From: Acanthosepion pharaonis
Lineage: Eukaryota > Mollusca > Cephalopoda > Sepiida > Sepiidae
NCBI GenBank assembly: GCA_903632075.3
Contig: CAHIKZ030005494.1
Span: 735,001 to 799,000 of the forward strand
DNA length: 64,000 nucleotides
Direction: 5' to 3'
The notes below the pieces were generated by a model. That model saw nothing but the letters and a program-made list of their open reading frames with translations. It made no database searches and was not told the DNA's origin. A program made the position numbers and the translations under genes. Shown here piece by piece: positions 11,453 to 22,432 of the stretch; within the stretch, counting starts at the first letter, position 1, and every line of letters starts with the position of its first letter.

Positions 11453-11813
11453 CAGGGTGTCCATAAAATTCGTGTGCACTTTAAAAAATTTATAACTATA
11501 TTTGTATTTGCGATAGAAATAATTCGTAAAAAGGATTAGAAAGAAGTAAATCTATATTTTGATGTTTTATTGAAATTTTATTTAAATTTCCACATTTCCA
11601 CATTAGCAATACAAAGGGTAATACGATTTTGCAGTTCACGGAAAACATTTGCCAACTTATTTACAGTAATGCCTGAAATCACATTAGTTATTTTAGCTAT
11701 ACTTAAAACTAGGTACATTAAACTTTATAACATTTTTTACAGATTTATTTCTATCTCATATACAAATAAAGTTATAAATTTTTTAAAGTGCACACGAACT
11801 TTATGGACACCTG
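11453..11813 (-). mobile_element. Mariner-type MITE with transposase remnant
   Basis: Inverted ends of about 54 bp begin CAGGGTGTCCATAAA (left) and CAGGTGTCCATAAAG (right, reversed), flanked by TA at 11451-11452 and 11814-11815. The inner minus strand translates to ITVNKLANVFRELQNR, like the last helix region of mariner transposases. The catalytic domain is missing, so it is an internally deleted derivative of 361 bp. Confidence 0.85.
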
Positions 11814-12151
11814 TATATTGTAGAACATTTATATTGACTTTGACTGTTGGCACACTGAATAATTTTAAAACCCTAAGTCGGCACATGGCAAAAGGTTACC
11901 GATACCTGTTATAGAGAATATGCTAAATTGGAATGAATGCATTTGTTTAAGAATTGTGATTCTTAAATAACCGAAGTTGAAGTAAACTTTCGAAGAAATT
12001 GAATCCAACATTTTCAAAAGGAATAAAATTCATCTTTATATATATATTTATTTTATATAAAGAACATAAACCATGAAGGGAGAAATATACTCGTGTGTAC
12101 ACAGATAAAAAAAAAAAAAGGGAAAAAATACTATAAGCTATGCTTTTAGAC

Positions 12152-12476
12152 CAGTGGTTTTCAAACAGGGTTCCGCAAAACCCTAGCGTTCCACCAGTAA
12201 AGCCCAGTGGTTCCGCAAGGAGTTACACAAGTACAGTGTAACCCGGATATAAGAGAAACCCGGATATAAGAGATTTTCTCTGGTCCCAAATTAGAGCCTG
12301 TGTTAATGTACATAAAATAGACCAAACCCGGATATAAGAGACTTCTCCGGTCCCGACAACTCTTATATCCGGGTTACACTGTACTATGATTGAGTACTAA
12401 TTTATTGCAGGGGTTCCTCGAGCCACTGGAATGTTTCCTTGTTGTTCCGCTCCAGCAAAAAGGTTGAAAACCACTG
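12152..12476. mobile_element. hAT MITE with 8-bp target duplication
   Basis: The ends are CAGTGGTTTTCAAAC and GTTGAAAACCACTG. They are flanked by TTTTAGAC (12144-12151) and TTTTAGAA (12477-12484), a 7/8 match to a duplicated 8-bp hAT site. Without the nested pogo MITE the element is only about 175 bp, so it is non-autonomous. Confidence 0.85.
12234..12381. mobile_element. Pogo/Tigger-like MITE nested in a hAT MITE
   Basis: It has CAGTGTAACCCGGATATAAG ends and TA on both sides (12232-12233 and 12382-12383), and is 148 bp long. It interrupts the hAT MITE, so it is the younger insertion. Its interior is nearly the same as that of the 4969 copy. Confidence 0.9.
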
Positions 12477-12847
12477 TTTTAGAAAATAGTGTGCGTGATG
12501 TCTATCTGGTTCGTTTGACGGGTAATTCAGAAGTGTCTCCGGACGGGTGAGAGTTATACTATCGTTCGGAGCAAAGAGAAAAAAAGAAACTGGCCCTTGC
12601 TTATTATAAAATCTTAAAACGACACCTAGCAGGCGTCTTGGCATTCAAGGTGGAGATAATCTCTCGTTGAGCGATCATAAATTATTTTGTGGTGGTAAGT
12701 GGAGCTAATGTTCAAAATTATCCGGAGATTTGCTAACACTTGGTCTTCTGAAAAGGCCACCTGATACCACAGATATGAAACAATAATAATGCTAATAGTA
12801 AAAAGAAAAAAAAAAAGGACATTACCCAAGAGCTGAGAAAATTAAGT

Positions 12848-13243
12848 TTGTTTTGTTTTGTGGCATATCAACCTCAATGGGTTATTTAATGCCGACAAAA
12901 TTTTCATTGTTGATAACATTTTTTTTCCAAAATTCTATTTTCTAGTAAGAATTTTCCTTCGCTGGTAATAATCTTTTTTATACAAAGTATTTCTGGTATT
13001 AAAACCTATTTTTACATTTTCATAGTGCTTTGATCCGAGTTTTGGGGGCGGGGGTAACTATTTGCACATAGCTGGGACCTTGACAGGTTCTACCACTTCG
13101 GGTCAGGGTAGACCTGGGAACACCAGCAATTAAGAAGCGGTTCCACGCTTCTCAAAACCTCCTAATCAGAGGTCTTGCTGTTGGATATTGTTTATCGTCA
13201 TACCCAGGACGCGGGTGTAGTTTATTGTCATACCCAGGGCGGT
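12848..13243 (-). mobile_element. SINE-2 family copy with duplicated 5' end
   Basis: It has the same order of blocks as the 10587 copy. At its 5' end (13185-13243) the segment AGTTTATCGTCATACCCAGG occurs twice, as also seen in the 22113 copy. The A-rich tail is at 12848-12865, read on the minus strand. Confidence 0.7.
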
Positions 13244-13278
13244 TAAGGTTGGGGCTGTGCCTATAATAGTTGATATAC

Positions 13279-13393
13279 AGGGGGTCCGAAGGTCTTGTCA
13301 CCTCTATATAATATAATTTTCTATTTCAGATAGCAGACACGATCTCATTGAATTTGAAAGAGAGGTAAACTGACAAACTTTCGGACCACCTTG
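13279..13393. mobile_element. Short mariner-like MITE, 115 bp
   Basis: Inverted ends CAGGGGGTCCGAAGG and CAAGGTGGTCCGAAA are flanked by TA at 13277-13278 and 13394-13395. The TIR is about 23 bp with mismatches. There is no coding capacity. Confidence 0.7.
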
Positions 13394-13575
13394 TACTTGC
13401 AACATTAGAATAGAAATTAGAAAATCTGAAAAAGAATCGAGTCTTCGGAGCACAGCGTTGTTGGACTGATCGGCGATACTTAGAAAGGTGTTTAAGATTT
13501 GTGGAGTTTATCATTGCCAGCGATAAACATGACGCATCTGACGCTATTGAGCAAATTTATGAAATCTAAAAATAA

Positions 13576-15021
13576 TCTTATATAATAAATGTCAAAATGT
13601 CTGTGTGTCACACTTTTTTCAATTAAAGGGACACAACTCTCTGAAAAAAAGCTCTAGCAGTAGCATCATATAGAATTACTGCTACCCTCTTGCATGGAAG
13701 GTGTACCACACACAGCACCTTCAAAACACCATTGGATTTGAACTTCAATGAAACTCCTATTTACAACATGAAGAGAAGAACCAGCTTGGCTAAGCTATTG
13801 GAGGAGACAAGTTCATTGTCTGAGATGAATGTACCGTAGCACACAAGCAAGCATTTGAGGTCCTGGACAAAACACTCCAAGAGATTAGACAGAATTCACA
13901 AATTATGCGAGGTATCACAGTGCTACTCTTGATTTTAAAGAAACATCACCAGTCATTCCAGCTGATGAAATCAATACTTTCCATGAAAATTTTTACATCC
14001 GGAGCCATGTTCAAAGACTCAGCCTGAAAACAAACATGGGAATCAGAATCACGGGGACCTTGGAGGAGGAGATTTGCTGCTTTGTTGTTTGTAGCTTGGT
14101 GATGGGACCATCAAAATGAACCTAAATGGAAATATTTCACCCCCAAATGGTTGTGAGGGTTTCAGTCTCAAGTATCTAAGACTTGATTAACCATGTTTAT
14201 CAAAACATTAAACACCATTTCATGGATTTAAACTGGCTTTGTGAGATCGCCATATTAACTCCCAAGAATCAAACTGGGGATAGCATCAGCTGGAAACTTC
14301 TCCAAGAAATTCCAAAAGAAAGCATGAAGTACTTTTCCATTGAGACTGGTTGAACAAGAGCAGGCAGTGAATTAACCAATAGAGTTCCTGAACTCATTGA
14401 ATCCTCCTAGAATGCCATCACACAAGCTGGAACTAAAAGAAAATCTGCCAATTATGCTATTGAGAAATCTGGATCCTCTAAAACTTTGTAATGGAACAAA
14501 GATTAATTGTCAAGAAGATGCTTCCACATCTCTTGGAAGCAGAAATCCTTACTGGTCCAGGAAAGAGTTTTAATTCCAAGAACCTTCTTAATTTCTTCAG
14601 ATCTTCTTTCTGAGTTCAAAAGACGTCAGTTTCCAGTGAGAGTCAGCTATGCAATGTCAATCAATAAGTCCCAAGGACAATCATTGAAAGTAACTGGACT
14701 TCATCTGATGGAACCCTGCTATTCTCATGGCCAGTTCTATGTTGGTTGTTTAAGGGTTGGGAATGGAAACAAGCTCTTTGTACTGACATCAAATGGGAAA
14801 ACCAAAAATGTTGTTTATCATGCAGCTTTGCAATAAGTTCCAAATAGACAAATTATATCATTGTTTTAATGAAAACTGTTGTTTGAAAAATATTGTTCAA
14901 ATTTAATAAAATTTAATATTTACTCAATGTATGAAGTGTCATTGTTCAGCCAAAAGTTCAATTAAGAGCCCTCTGCAGGAGATAGCTTAAATGTCGCCTG
15001 ACGGGGAGGCTTTTAAGCTAG
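13576..15021 (+). mobile_element. Helitron with both termini and helicase remnant
   Basis: The element starts TCTTATATAATAAATGTCA after an A. It ends with a hairpin region (14993-15010), then TTTTAAGCTAG followed by T. That is the A/T insertion site and TC...CTRR structure of Helitrons. Between the termini lies degenerate Pif1-like helicase sequence, but no Rep domain is visible, so the copy is internally deleted and dead. It is the likely relative of the short Helitrons at 454 and 56408. Confidence 0.88.
13640..14836 (+). pseudogene. Helitron helicase (Pif1-like), C-terminal part, decayed
   Basis: Blocks characteristic of Helitron helicases appear in order. An ATLLHGRCTTHSTFK-like segment comes first, then ADEINTFHENFYIRSHV and NIKHHFMDLNWLCEIAILTPKN. 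The final open frame (14507-14836) contains VSYAMSINKSQGQSLKV, GQFYVGCLRVG and NGKTKNVVYHAALQ. The SINKSQGQ segment is the conserved late helicase motif. Several stops and frameshifts break the earlier part, and the Walker A region is absent. Confidence 0.85.
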
Positions 15022-15025
15022 TTTT

Positions 15026-16390
15026 GACCAATATATCTTCCTTCATTGTAGTTGATTTTAATCGCGGCTATTCCGTCTATCGACCTATTAGTCTTCTCCC
15101 TCTATTTGGCAAAGAACTAGAGGCTCTAATGAACTCTGAATTGATCAAGCATCTCACCTCGCAGGGTTGTCTTTCAAGCAAACATGCCTTTCGCTTCTTT
15201 AGGTCAACCGTCGATGTGTTGACGGTTATTGCTGAAAGTGTCTAACTTTAGATAAGAATGGCGAGGCTCGAGCTATGACTTTAGATATCTCGAAGATGTT
15301 TGACATGGTTTAGCATATCGGTCTTCTTCACAAGTTGAAAGGTTATGGCATTTCTGGCCGGATTGTTGATTTGATTTAGTCTTATAAAATCGCGCAATTA
15401 TGAAAGTTGTCTTGAACAGCCAATCTTCTCTATTGTTTCGCATTAATGTGGATGTCCCCCAGGACTATCGTTGGAACTATTTTGTTGCTCGTTTTCACCA
15501 AAGATATTATCTCGCAAGTCCCCGACCCCGTATCTCTTCTGATGAGAAGTTTTTGCTCCAGCCTTAACATTACGCCTAATAGGTTCGATAAAATAAAAAT
15601 GGTAGCTGATATCGAAAATGGCCTTCAATCTGTTAACTGCTGCTTGTTAATTTTAACGCCTCCAAAAGGAAACCGCTTTATTTTAGCCATTTTAGAGAAC
15701 ATTTTTATCTTCCTCCAGTATGGCTGATGCTAACCCCCGAGAAAGCAACTCATTGCGCCTTCTTACGTTTTCCATCGACATAAAGTGGAACGATTATACT
15801 GAATCCGTTTACGATGCTTGCTGCTAGGAATGTTTGCTCACAGTGTCTTGCCGACAATTTCTCTCATTAGAATCTATCTTGTTCCTTTATAAGTCTATCA
15901 TTTGTTCATACTTCCAATATTGCTGTCACATCTGATTTGGTGCTTCTGCTAGAGATTGACAAAAATCCAAGGAAGAATCTGCAATGTTATCAGTCCTGAC
16001 ATGGCATCTCGACTTCATTACTTTCCTACTGTTTTAACAGCTTCTCCTTTGCCTTCTTTTTATATTTTGACATTAATTGCTCCGATGAGCTTTCCTCTTT
16101 GGTACCTTGACTTCGCGAATTTATGCGCAGTACTAGATTGGCAGCTAGGTCTCAATTTCACTGTTAATATTTCTAAACGTAACCGTAAGTTCTATGCTAA
16201 TAGTTTCTTCTCTCGCACTTCTCGCTTGTGAAATTCTCCCGATTCTCTTGATTTCCTGTCAACAACTATATTCAAAAATTTAAATACAATGTCAATCGTC
16301 ATTTTCTGTCACCTTTAATCCTGTTCCTTTATCGTTCGTTTCTTTGACTAACCCTTGCGTCTTTGTGACTTTATCGCCTCGTTTGGAGTG
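15026..16390 (+). pseudogene. Jockey-type LINE reverse transcriptase, decayed
   Basis: It begins directly after the Helitron end. The frame at 14991-15245 holds YRPISLLPLFGKELEAL, the RT finger region. A VPQ segment near 15450 follows, and after frame breaks the C-terminal blocks CSDELS-like and FFSRTSRL appear at about 16050-16230. The 3' flank (16290-16390) matches that of the 60.2-kb copy. Many stops and shifts are present. It was probably a complete 3' half before decay. Confidence 0.82.
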
Positions 16391-16468
16391 AAAAGATTGG
16401 AGACAAATAACAAAAAAAAACAAACAAAAAAAAAAGCAGCAGCAGCAACGCAGATCTGAAAAAGAAAT

Positions 16469-16548
16469 GCCCTGTGTGAGACTCGAACTTTCATCCCTTT
16501 TACTTTAGGGTACGAAAGGGACACACTTTTAGCCAAGTTTGTAAGCAC
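16469..16548 (-). pseudogene. tRNA-like sequence
   Basis: The minus strand has an A-box-like TTGGCTAAAAGTGTGTC and a B-box AGTTCGAGTCT. It lacks a convincing cloverleaf. It is probably a SINE head or tRNA pseudogene. Confidence 0.4.
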
Positions 16549-16554
16549 CAACCT

Positions 16555-17990
16555 GAGGCTATCCTAGTAAATAAAAAGAGTGAAATTCTTTTAGACTTTA
16601 CAATTCAAGTAGATTACCCAGTCCAGGCCAAATAAAAAAGATCTGTTAGTAAGATGCCGAAGTTTCGTCAGACTTATAGGGGAAATAATTTAAAAATTGA
16701 ATGAAGATGCTCTGAATTTGAACAAAAATGTTATTGATGTGCTCCACCTTGTCTACTAATGGACTTCGCCTAACGCCACAAGATCGTGTGACACTTAGCG
16801 GTATAAAAAGGAAAATTTTGTTGCTCCGTGATGTAGTAGCGACAACACAAAACACCTTTCCTCTCAGGGAATACTTCTTAGTCCCCGGGCAAACCTCCTA
16901 GTAAATTTCACCAAACCACGTGGCACATTAACACACGCACTATTGCCCATCCCATGAATGTTTTTCTTTTATTTTTTTCTTAGCTCTACCATTATACACA
17001 CCCATTTTGAGTCATGTTCATTATACATAACTGTATGTTTACGTATATGAAAGACCCACATGATTTTTGAATTAATTTGTTCTGAAAGTTTTCAACTTCT
17101 TCACAGTGAGCACCTGCATCCGATACATATTTTTTTTTTGCTTTATCATACCAACTTTAATGTAAAACTTTTTCCTTTAGTTACATTTGGTGACTGCTTA
17201 ATCCGAACACGCTCGATCGTCCTTGAAATGCGTGCTTCTCAGATACTTGTATTCGACCTAAAGAATTGTTGTCACAAGTCGGACGGAGTATTTCGAGGGT
17301 CGTGGTAGTAAGTTTTAATGTAGACATTTTGCTCAAATATTTCAGAGATCGTAAAGATTGCAGAGCCGTTCCACACTGACTCAATAGGTTGGGTACCAAT
17401 AAGTGTTGTGCGCGCATTTTTTTTCTTTTTTTTTGAGCAGTACAATCAAAACACGTATAGATCGGGAACATTCTGATCCCAACGAGAGGAAACAAATAAA
17501 ATAAAGAAATAAAAAAAGTGGGAAAATTTATTTATTGTTAAAACTAGTCAGACAAATCTCAGTAGTACCTATTTATTAAAAACCAGTTTTCTCCGACCTC
17601 GCCGAGGTTAAAGGTGATGAAGATCAGTTTGCATTTTTCTTTCTGAAACATACTATCTTTAATTTGAATTTGAAAAATAAAATAAAGCCAAAAACGTGGG
17701 AAAAAGGCAGCAATAAATGAGAAGAGGCTAAAATTGCAATTCAAATTCTTTCATTGAATTTTTTTAGTTGTTGGTTTAACCTGATACACTCAGTTGACAG
17801 TTACTGAATTTTGAACAACTGTTTTTTTTTCCAAACAGGTAAACAAGTCAACATGAATAAGCATAAACTGCTTAGTTAAATATCATGTTTGGTGTCACAT
17901 CACAGACTTTGCTTCACCAATATTAGAATTTTGTAAATCTGTAACAAATGGACCAGATAGAAAAAAAACCCAGTGAAGCTCACACATTTA
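16555..17990. other. No supported gene
   Basis: Open frames of 60-104 codons overlap on both strands, but none shows a recognisable domain, and composition does not change across them. Confidence 0.45.
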
Positions 17991-18000
17991 ATGTACCATA

Positions 18001-18076
<76 letters not shown>
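18001..18076. repeat. (CT)n(TA)n microsatellite
   Basis: A CT run is followed by about 58 bases of TA. Confidence 0.95.
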
Positions 18077-18077
<1 letters not shown>

Positions 18078-18089
18078 AAGACGGAGACC

Positions 18090-18160
18090 TAAATTATAAT
18101 CGAAATGGATAATTTCGTGAACACCGAGGTGTTCAACTCTTCAGATCGAAATCTTCTCCG
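18090..18160 (-). ncRNA. Hammerhead-like motif
   Basis: On the minus strand CTGAAGA (18138-18144) is followed by a long hairpin (TGAACACC with GGTGTTCA, one bulged base) and then GAAAT (18112-18116). A further inverted segment AAATTAT/ATAATTT could form the next helix. The helix closing the core on the other side is poor, so this is a relic or a loose match. Confidence 0.4.
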
Positions 18161-18435
18161 TAAATGGGGAAAATACACCGGACGGACACAATAGATTACT
18201 AGTGGGGAGGGAAGGTTAGAGAGAAGAGATGGGTAAGGAAAGGGCTAAAGGATTAGTGGTTGGTAGTAGTCAGTTTACCCAGCCGAGAATTTATTTTATA
18301 ATTTTGAGATTTTTATATTCGGTTGTATTTTACATTGACCGATACGGTTTGTTGTTTTTAGGCAGGACAAACCAGGTCGATTCAAATTATTTTAATGAAA
18401 GAGATCTTAATTAAAATAACGGTTGGTATTAATAT

Positions 18436-18511
18436 AGTAATACTTAACCATTTGTTTTTTTTAGACCGAAGTCTAAAACACATGCTAATTACTATATTAA
18501 TACCGAGATTT
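18436..18511. repeat. Hairpin with 17-bp perfect stem
   Basis: GGTATTAATATAGTAAT and its exact reverse complement enclose about 50 bases. This could be a small foldback element. I found no other copy in the window. Confidence 0.6.
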
Positions 18512-18519
18512 AACTTTAC

Positions 18520-19440
18520 GCAGACATTTGAGCAATTAAGAGATTGCCCTAAGCTTCAGGTGCTACAGATTCTACTTTCAAGTGTCATGAGATCATCCAC
18601 TTGTTTGATCTTCATTTTATTCACAGTAGCAGCTGACCTGCCACAAAGTTCTCTTTCACCGTTCTTCCAAGAAGTTCTATTAACCTATCTCATTATTAAA
18701 GAATGAGAACCTACCTACCTATCTACCCCTAGGCAGTAAATAAAAGGGTAAATCGGCCGAAATGTTTTTATTATGAACAAGATAAACAACAATCTTAATA
18801 AATCAGTGTATAATCTATTAATCGGCTTTTTCTGTATAAATACGCTTTACCACCAAGGATCAAAGTGTAGTGTATGTTCATGAACTCTGGTCCTGTGAGA
18901 TGGAATCAATTGTTTTCTGACTGAGAAACCTACATAATATAAAGCAGGAATGAATTAGAAAAAATAAAACCAAAAATTTGGTTGGAAAGTTGTAATGGAG
19001 GAAAATTAGCAGATAGTAAGCTTGAAAGAAATGTGAAAAATCAAGACATGTAAGATAGCGGAAGGGAGAGGGGGCGAGACGAACAAGACGCAGACAGCGA
19101 GTGAGACGCACTAGACGCAGAGAGCGACACACATATTGATCAGAAAATGCGGTGGAAAAGATTTTTCCCCGTTCCTTTTCCGCATTTGAAGCTCATCTGT
19201 GTTTGTAGAACATTTAGGTAAAACACGTGTAATGAAGGTCGGAAAGAATCAAGATAGAATCAAAGAATGAAAAGCCAACAGAAGCACAATATAATGGCTA
19301 ATTAGAATTCAACACCCAACGGAATTTCCACTGGTTCAGCTGGTAATTCCACACCTTAGAAATTGTAGCATAAAATATTTGCTTATTCACGCGAGATATC
19401 GACCCCTTATAATTCTTCCTGTATAAAGTGCAAGGGAATT
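18520..19440. other. No supported gene
   Basis: No domain or repeat copy is recognised. A small island of GACGC repeats lies at about 19085-19125. Confidence 0.45.
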
Positions 19441-19489
19441 TGAAACAGCCTCCTTTGAGGGGGGGGCAAAAGGAACTGAAAAGACTTAG

Positions 19490-19831
19490 TTCTTGCCAAC
19501 GCGTTTCGTCTTCCGATTTGATCAAAGCAAGCAATGAAAGCGAACTGTTTTGTAGCCATAGTTTTTTTTTTCAATTAACATTTTTAAACCAATTTGTCTT
19601 TATTTTCAGAATTATTTCTGGGAAATTTAACTATATTGTCGACATGGAAAACAAAAAACAAAGTCTTAGTAAAAAGGAAGTTACCAATACTAATATCCAG
19701 AAAGAGGCTTACATAGAAGAGTTTTTTTTTTGTTTTTTTTTAATTTTGGATTTGGTTAACTATGGCGACAAAACATTTCGCTTTCATTGCTTGCCTTGAT
19801 AAAGTCGGGAGACGAAACGCATCGACAAGAA
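19490..19831. repeat. Inverted pair carrying GACGAAACGC motifs
   Basis: The arms at 19490-19543 and 19778-19831 are inverted copies of about 54 bp with mismatches, separated by about 235 bases. Each arm read outward gives TTGATNAAATC or TTGATAAAGTC, a short loop, then GACGAAACGC. This is the order of a hammerhead core with a substituted first base. It has the same design as the pair at 58266-58402. Confidence 0.6.
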
Positions 19832-20032
19832 TTAAGAATTTTTTTCCACTTAGATATACAAGAATCTTAACAAACCTACATACACATAGACATATCTACG
19901 GTTTTAATACACATGACACGTGTCTGACCCATGAGAATTGAGCAAAACATAATTGAAAATATCAGTGTTTCTCTCAATCTCTGACGAAGCTTTAATAAAA
20001 GTGAAACATATAAAATTGGGATACACACACAC

Positions 20033-20033
<1 letters not shown>

Positions 20034-20084
<51 letters not shown>
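20034..20084. repeat. (TA)n microsatellite
   Basis: About 50 bases of TA dinucleotides. Confidence 0.9.
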
Positions 20085-20092
<8 letters not shown>

Positions 20093-20184
20093 TAAAAAAG
20101 GTTAGGTCAGACCAATGGACGGATATTTTAAGTGCTCAATGCACAATTCAGGAAATTGTACGTGCAGAGTAGATAAAAGGTTTG

Positions 20185-20250
20185 AAAAGAAATTCACTCA
20201 ACACTCCCTTGGTTTCAACGTTACAGTCTCATCAGCTGGTTACTGGTAAA
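20185..20250 (-). ncRNA. Hammerhead-like core
   Basis: The minus strand reads CTGATGA, then GACTGTAACGTT (weak 3-bp stem), then GAAACC. Both strictly conserved core segments are exact, but helix II is very short. It lies just beyond the trimeric SINE and about 0.6 kb from the end of the Penelope-like fragment at 20880. Confidence 0.4.
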
Positions 20251-20286
20251 TAATCAATTCCTGGCACTCTTAAAGCCCGCTTATAG

Positions 20287-20700
20287 TGATTTTCCAAGCG
20301 TAGCACAGATGTGGCACAAGGCCAAAAGTATGGGGCACTCAGTGAGTATCGAACTCACTACTCATTCGTAATTGTGTTAGAGAGCCAAGCTTGCTAACCA
20401 TTACACCGCCTAGAGGTGCCCAAAATGATTTTCTACTCGTAGCTTAGATGTGGCACAAAGCCAAGAGTATGGGGCACTCAGTGAGGATCGAACTCACTAC
20501 TCATTCGTAATTGTGTTAGAGAGACAAGCTTGCTAACCATTACACCGCCTAGAGGTGCCCAGAATGATTTTCTACTCGTAGCTTAGATGTGGCACAAGGC
20601 CAAAAGTATGGGGCACTCGGTGAGTATCGAACTCACTACTCATTCGTAATTGTGTTAAAGAGACAAGATTGCTAACCATTACACCGCCTCGAGGTGCCCA
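20287..20700 (-). mobile_element. Trimeric tRNA-derived SINE with 15-bp target duplication
   Basis: Three head-to-tail units (20287-20425, 20426-20564, 20565-20700) are 136-139 bp and highly similar. On the minus strand each has a tRNA-like head of about 90 bases: GGGCACC start, A-box-like GGTGTAATGGTTAGC, a perfect T-arm (GTGAG TTCGATA CTCAC) and a closing AGTGCCC. A 47-base tail with GGCCTTGTGCCACATCT follows. The whole array is flanked by AAAGCCCGCTTATAG at 20272-20286 and 20701-20715, so it was inserted as a unit. Confidence 0.85.
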
Positions 20701-20879
20701 AAAGCCCGCTTATAGAACTAAATTAAGTGCTACAACGTAGAAATATCAGAAGGGGGAGGAGTGAGGAAAGAGTTTGAAGAACCGGAAGAGAAAAAAAATC
20801 TTAAATATAATCATCCGGGTTCGTATTGGGTTAGAGTATTTTTATTGGCGTGTCTTATTTTGACATTAACTCAGACCCG

Positions 20880-21660
20880 TTAATTCAGCAAGTTGACCAT
20901 CACTATAGCTAGCTTTTTATTTTTGACACAACCTACAAACACTGTCATTATAACTGCAAAACTTAGAACACTCCATCTTATACAGGGGCTTCTATTACAT
21001 CTCTTTTTGAACTCCCACACATAGCTTTCCAGCTTTGTACAACGGCTATGGCCCTCCAATTTAAAGGAGGACCTATGATTGTACCAGCTTTTCTTGAATC
21101 TGCTTTCTGTGTAACCCACGTAAACTTTGCTCTGCCCTGTAAAATCCTCCACCTCCGCCTTATAGACCACGTTCGCGGTTTAACAGCTACCGTCCAAAGG
21201 GCATTTGTCTTTGTCCCTGCAGTTGCACGGGATAATGTTCGTGTTATGTTTCCTTATAATACTATCTAGATTGTTGGTGCAGCAGGAACTTAATTTTACT
21301 GTATTTCTGTTAGGTGTTTTGTGTAGATTAGAGGTCTTTGGAAAATGCTTACTGAGCAGTTTGAGAAATATTTTCCCTATATTAGTTTTTAATTTTTAAT
21401 TAAAAAGGGAGGTTGAACCAGATGATATTTCTATTTCTCACTTGCTGGTTGGGTTGAGGTTTATATTTTAATTTGTTTTTTTGTGCCCCCTCCACTCTTA
21501 ATACTGTTTCATATACTTTTTTCTTTGATTCAAAGATGTCTCAAGACGAAGAATTTCTTGATAGTCTGCACTCAGTACCCTTCGGTGTGTGCTTAATAAT
21601 TCTTGGAGAGTGGTTGCATTTGAAATTTATATTTCACTATAGTATTCGGCTTCATGCAGG
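20880..21660 (-). pseudogene. Penelope-like element, RT C-terminus and GIY-YIG domain
   Basis: The minus strand has NIIWFNLPF, then TNIGKIFLKLLSKHFPKTSN, LHKTPNRNTVKLSSCC and NIIPCNCRDKDKCPLDGSC, followed after a stop by VVYKAEVEDF and VYVGYTESRFKKSWYNH. This is the thumb and linker of a Penelope-like reverse transcriptase leading into its GIY-YIG-type endonuclease. The usual Arg before the WYNH segment is Ser here. Stops and shifts mark it as dead, and the 5' part of the RT is absent. Confidence 0.88.
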
Positions 21661-21699
21661 GAGAGACAGCGCCAGCAGCGAAGTTAAATTCAACATCTA

Positions 21700-22110
21700 A
21701 ATATTGTACGATCATTTTTTTTTTATTTCGACCCTAATTCCTAATTTAATGTCTGGGAAAAGCTTAAAAAAGCATTTTCCTGATCTTATCGTTAGCCTTT
21801 CAATTATTAGGCACAGTAATTAGACCATCTCTATAGAGGCCGTGATTGTCAATGTGGACAATTTTGTTGATTTTTATTTAATATAAACAGCGCATGTGTT
21901 CCGAACCCTAGCCCCGTCAAAGAATCCTTGCGGGGCGTCAATTGTGGTATAAAGTAGATTTGCGACAAAACCAAAATTATATCTATGTTCAAGTGGGATA
22001 TCAACAAAACTTTTTGCATACTTCAAACAGGCTTTTCTCCAATATACTGGGGCTAGAAGTCTTTAATGTCGTACTTGATGAGAAAACATGCCGTACCAGC
22101 TTGTCTGCCG
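21700..22110. other. No supported gene
   Basis: AT-rich. The stretch at 22050-22112 (CTTTAATGTCGTACTTGATG and following ACATGCCG) resembles 35390-35430, so it may be part of an unlisted repeat. Confidence 0.4.
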
Positions 22111-22112
22111 TA

Positions 22113-22432
22113 TTGGGTATGACAATAAACTACATCCGCGTCCTGGGTAAGACGATAAACTGCAACCGACAGCAAGGCCTTTGATCAGGTTTTGAGGAGC
22201 GTGGAACCACCTCTGAATTGCTGGTGTTCCCAGGTCCACCCTGGCCCGAGGTGGTAGCACCTGTTAGGGTCCCAGCTATGAGCAAATAGTTAATCCCAAA
22301 CTGGGGTCAAAACACTATGAAAGCATTAAAATAGGTTTTGATACCAGCAGTACATTTTTGAAGAAAAAAATACTACCAGCAAAATAGTCTTGTTGACATT
22401 GAAGTTGATATGTCGTAAACCAAACCAAAACT
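22113..22432 (+). mobile_element. SINE-2 family copy
   Basis: The plus-strand copy has a duplicated 5' segment (TGGGTATGACAATAAACTA, then a related block). Next come the GGTCCCAGCTATGAGCAAAT block and TACCAGCAGTACATTTTTG repeats, and it closes in GTAAACCAAACC. Confidence 0.7.

Noticed and set aside
17060..17495. Overlapping 82- and 104-codon frames on both strands
   Set aside because: No domain in either reading and no supporting context.
20287..20700. Cluster of three functional tRNA genes
   Set aside because: The T-arm is perfect but the anticodon stem does not pair, and each head continues into a SINE tail inside a single target duplication.
20287..20700. CRISPR-like array
   Set aside because: The repeats are 136-139 bp with no unique spacers, in animal DNA; the tRNA-SINE explanation fits fully.
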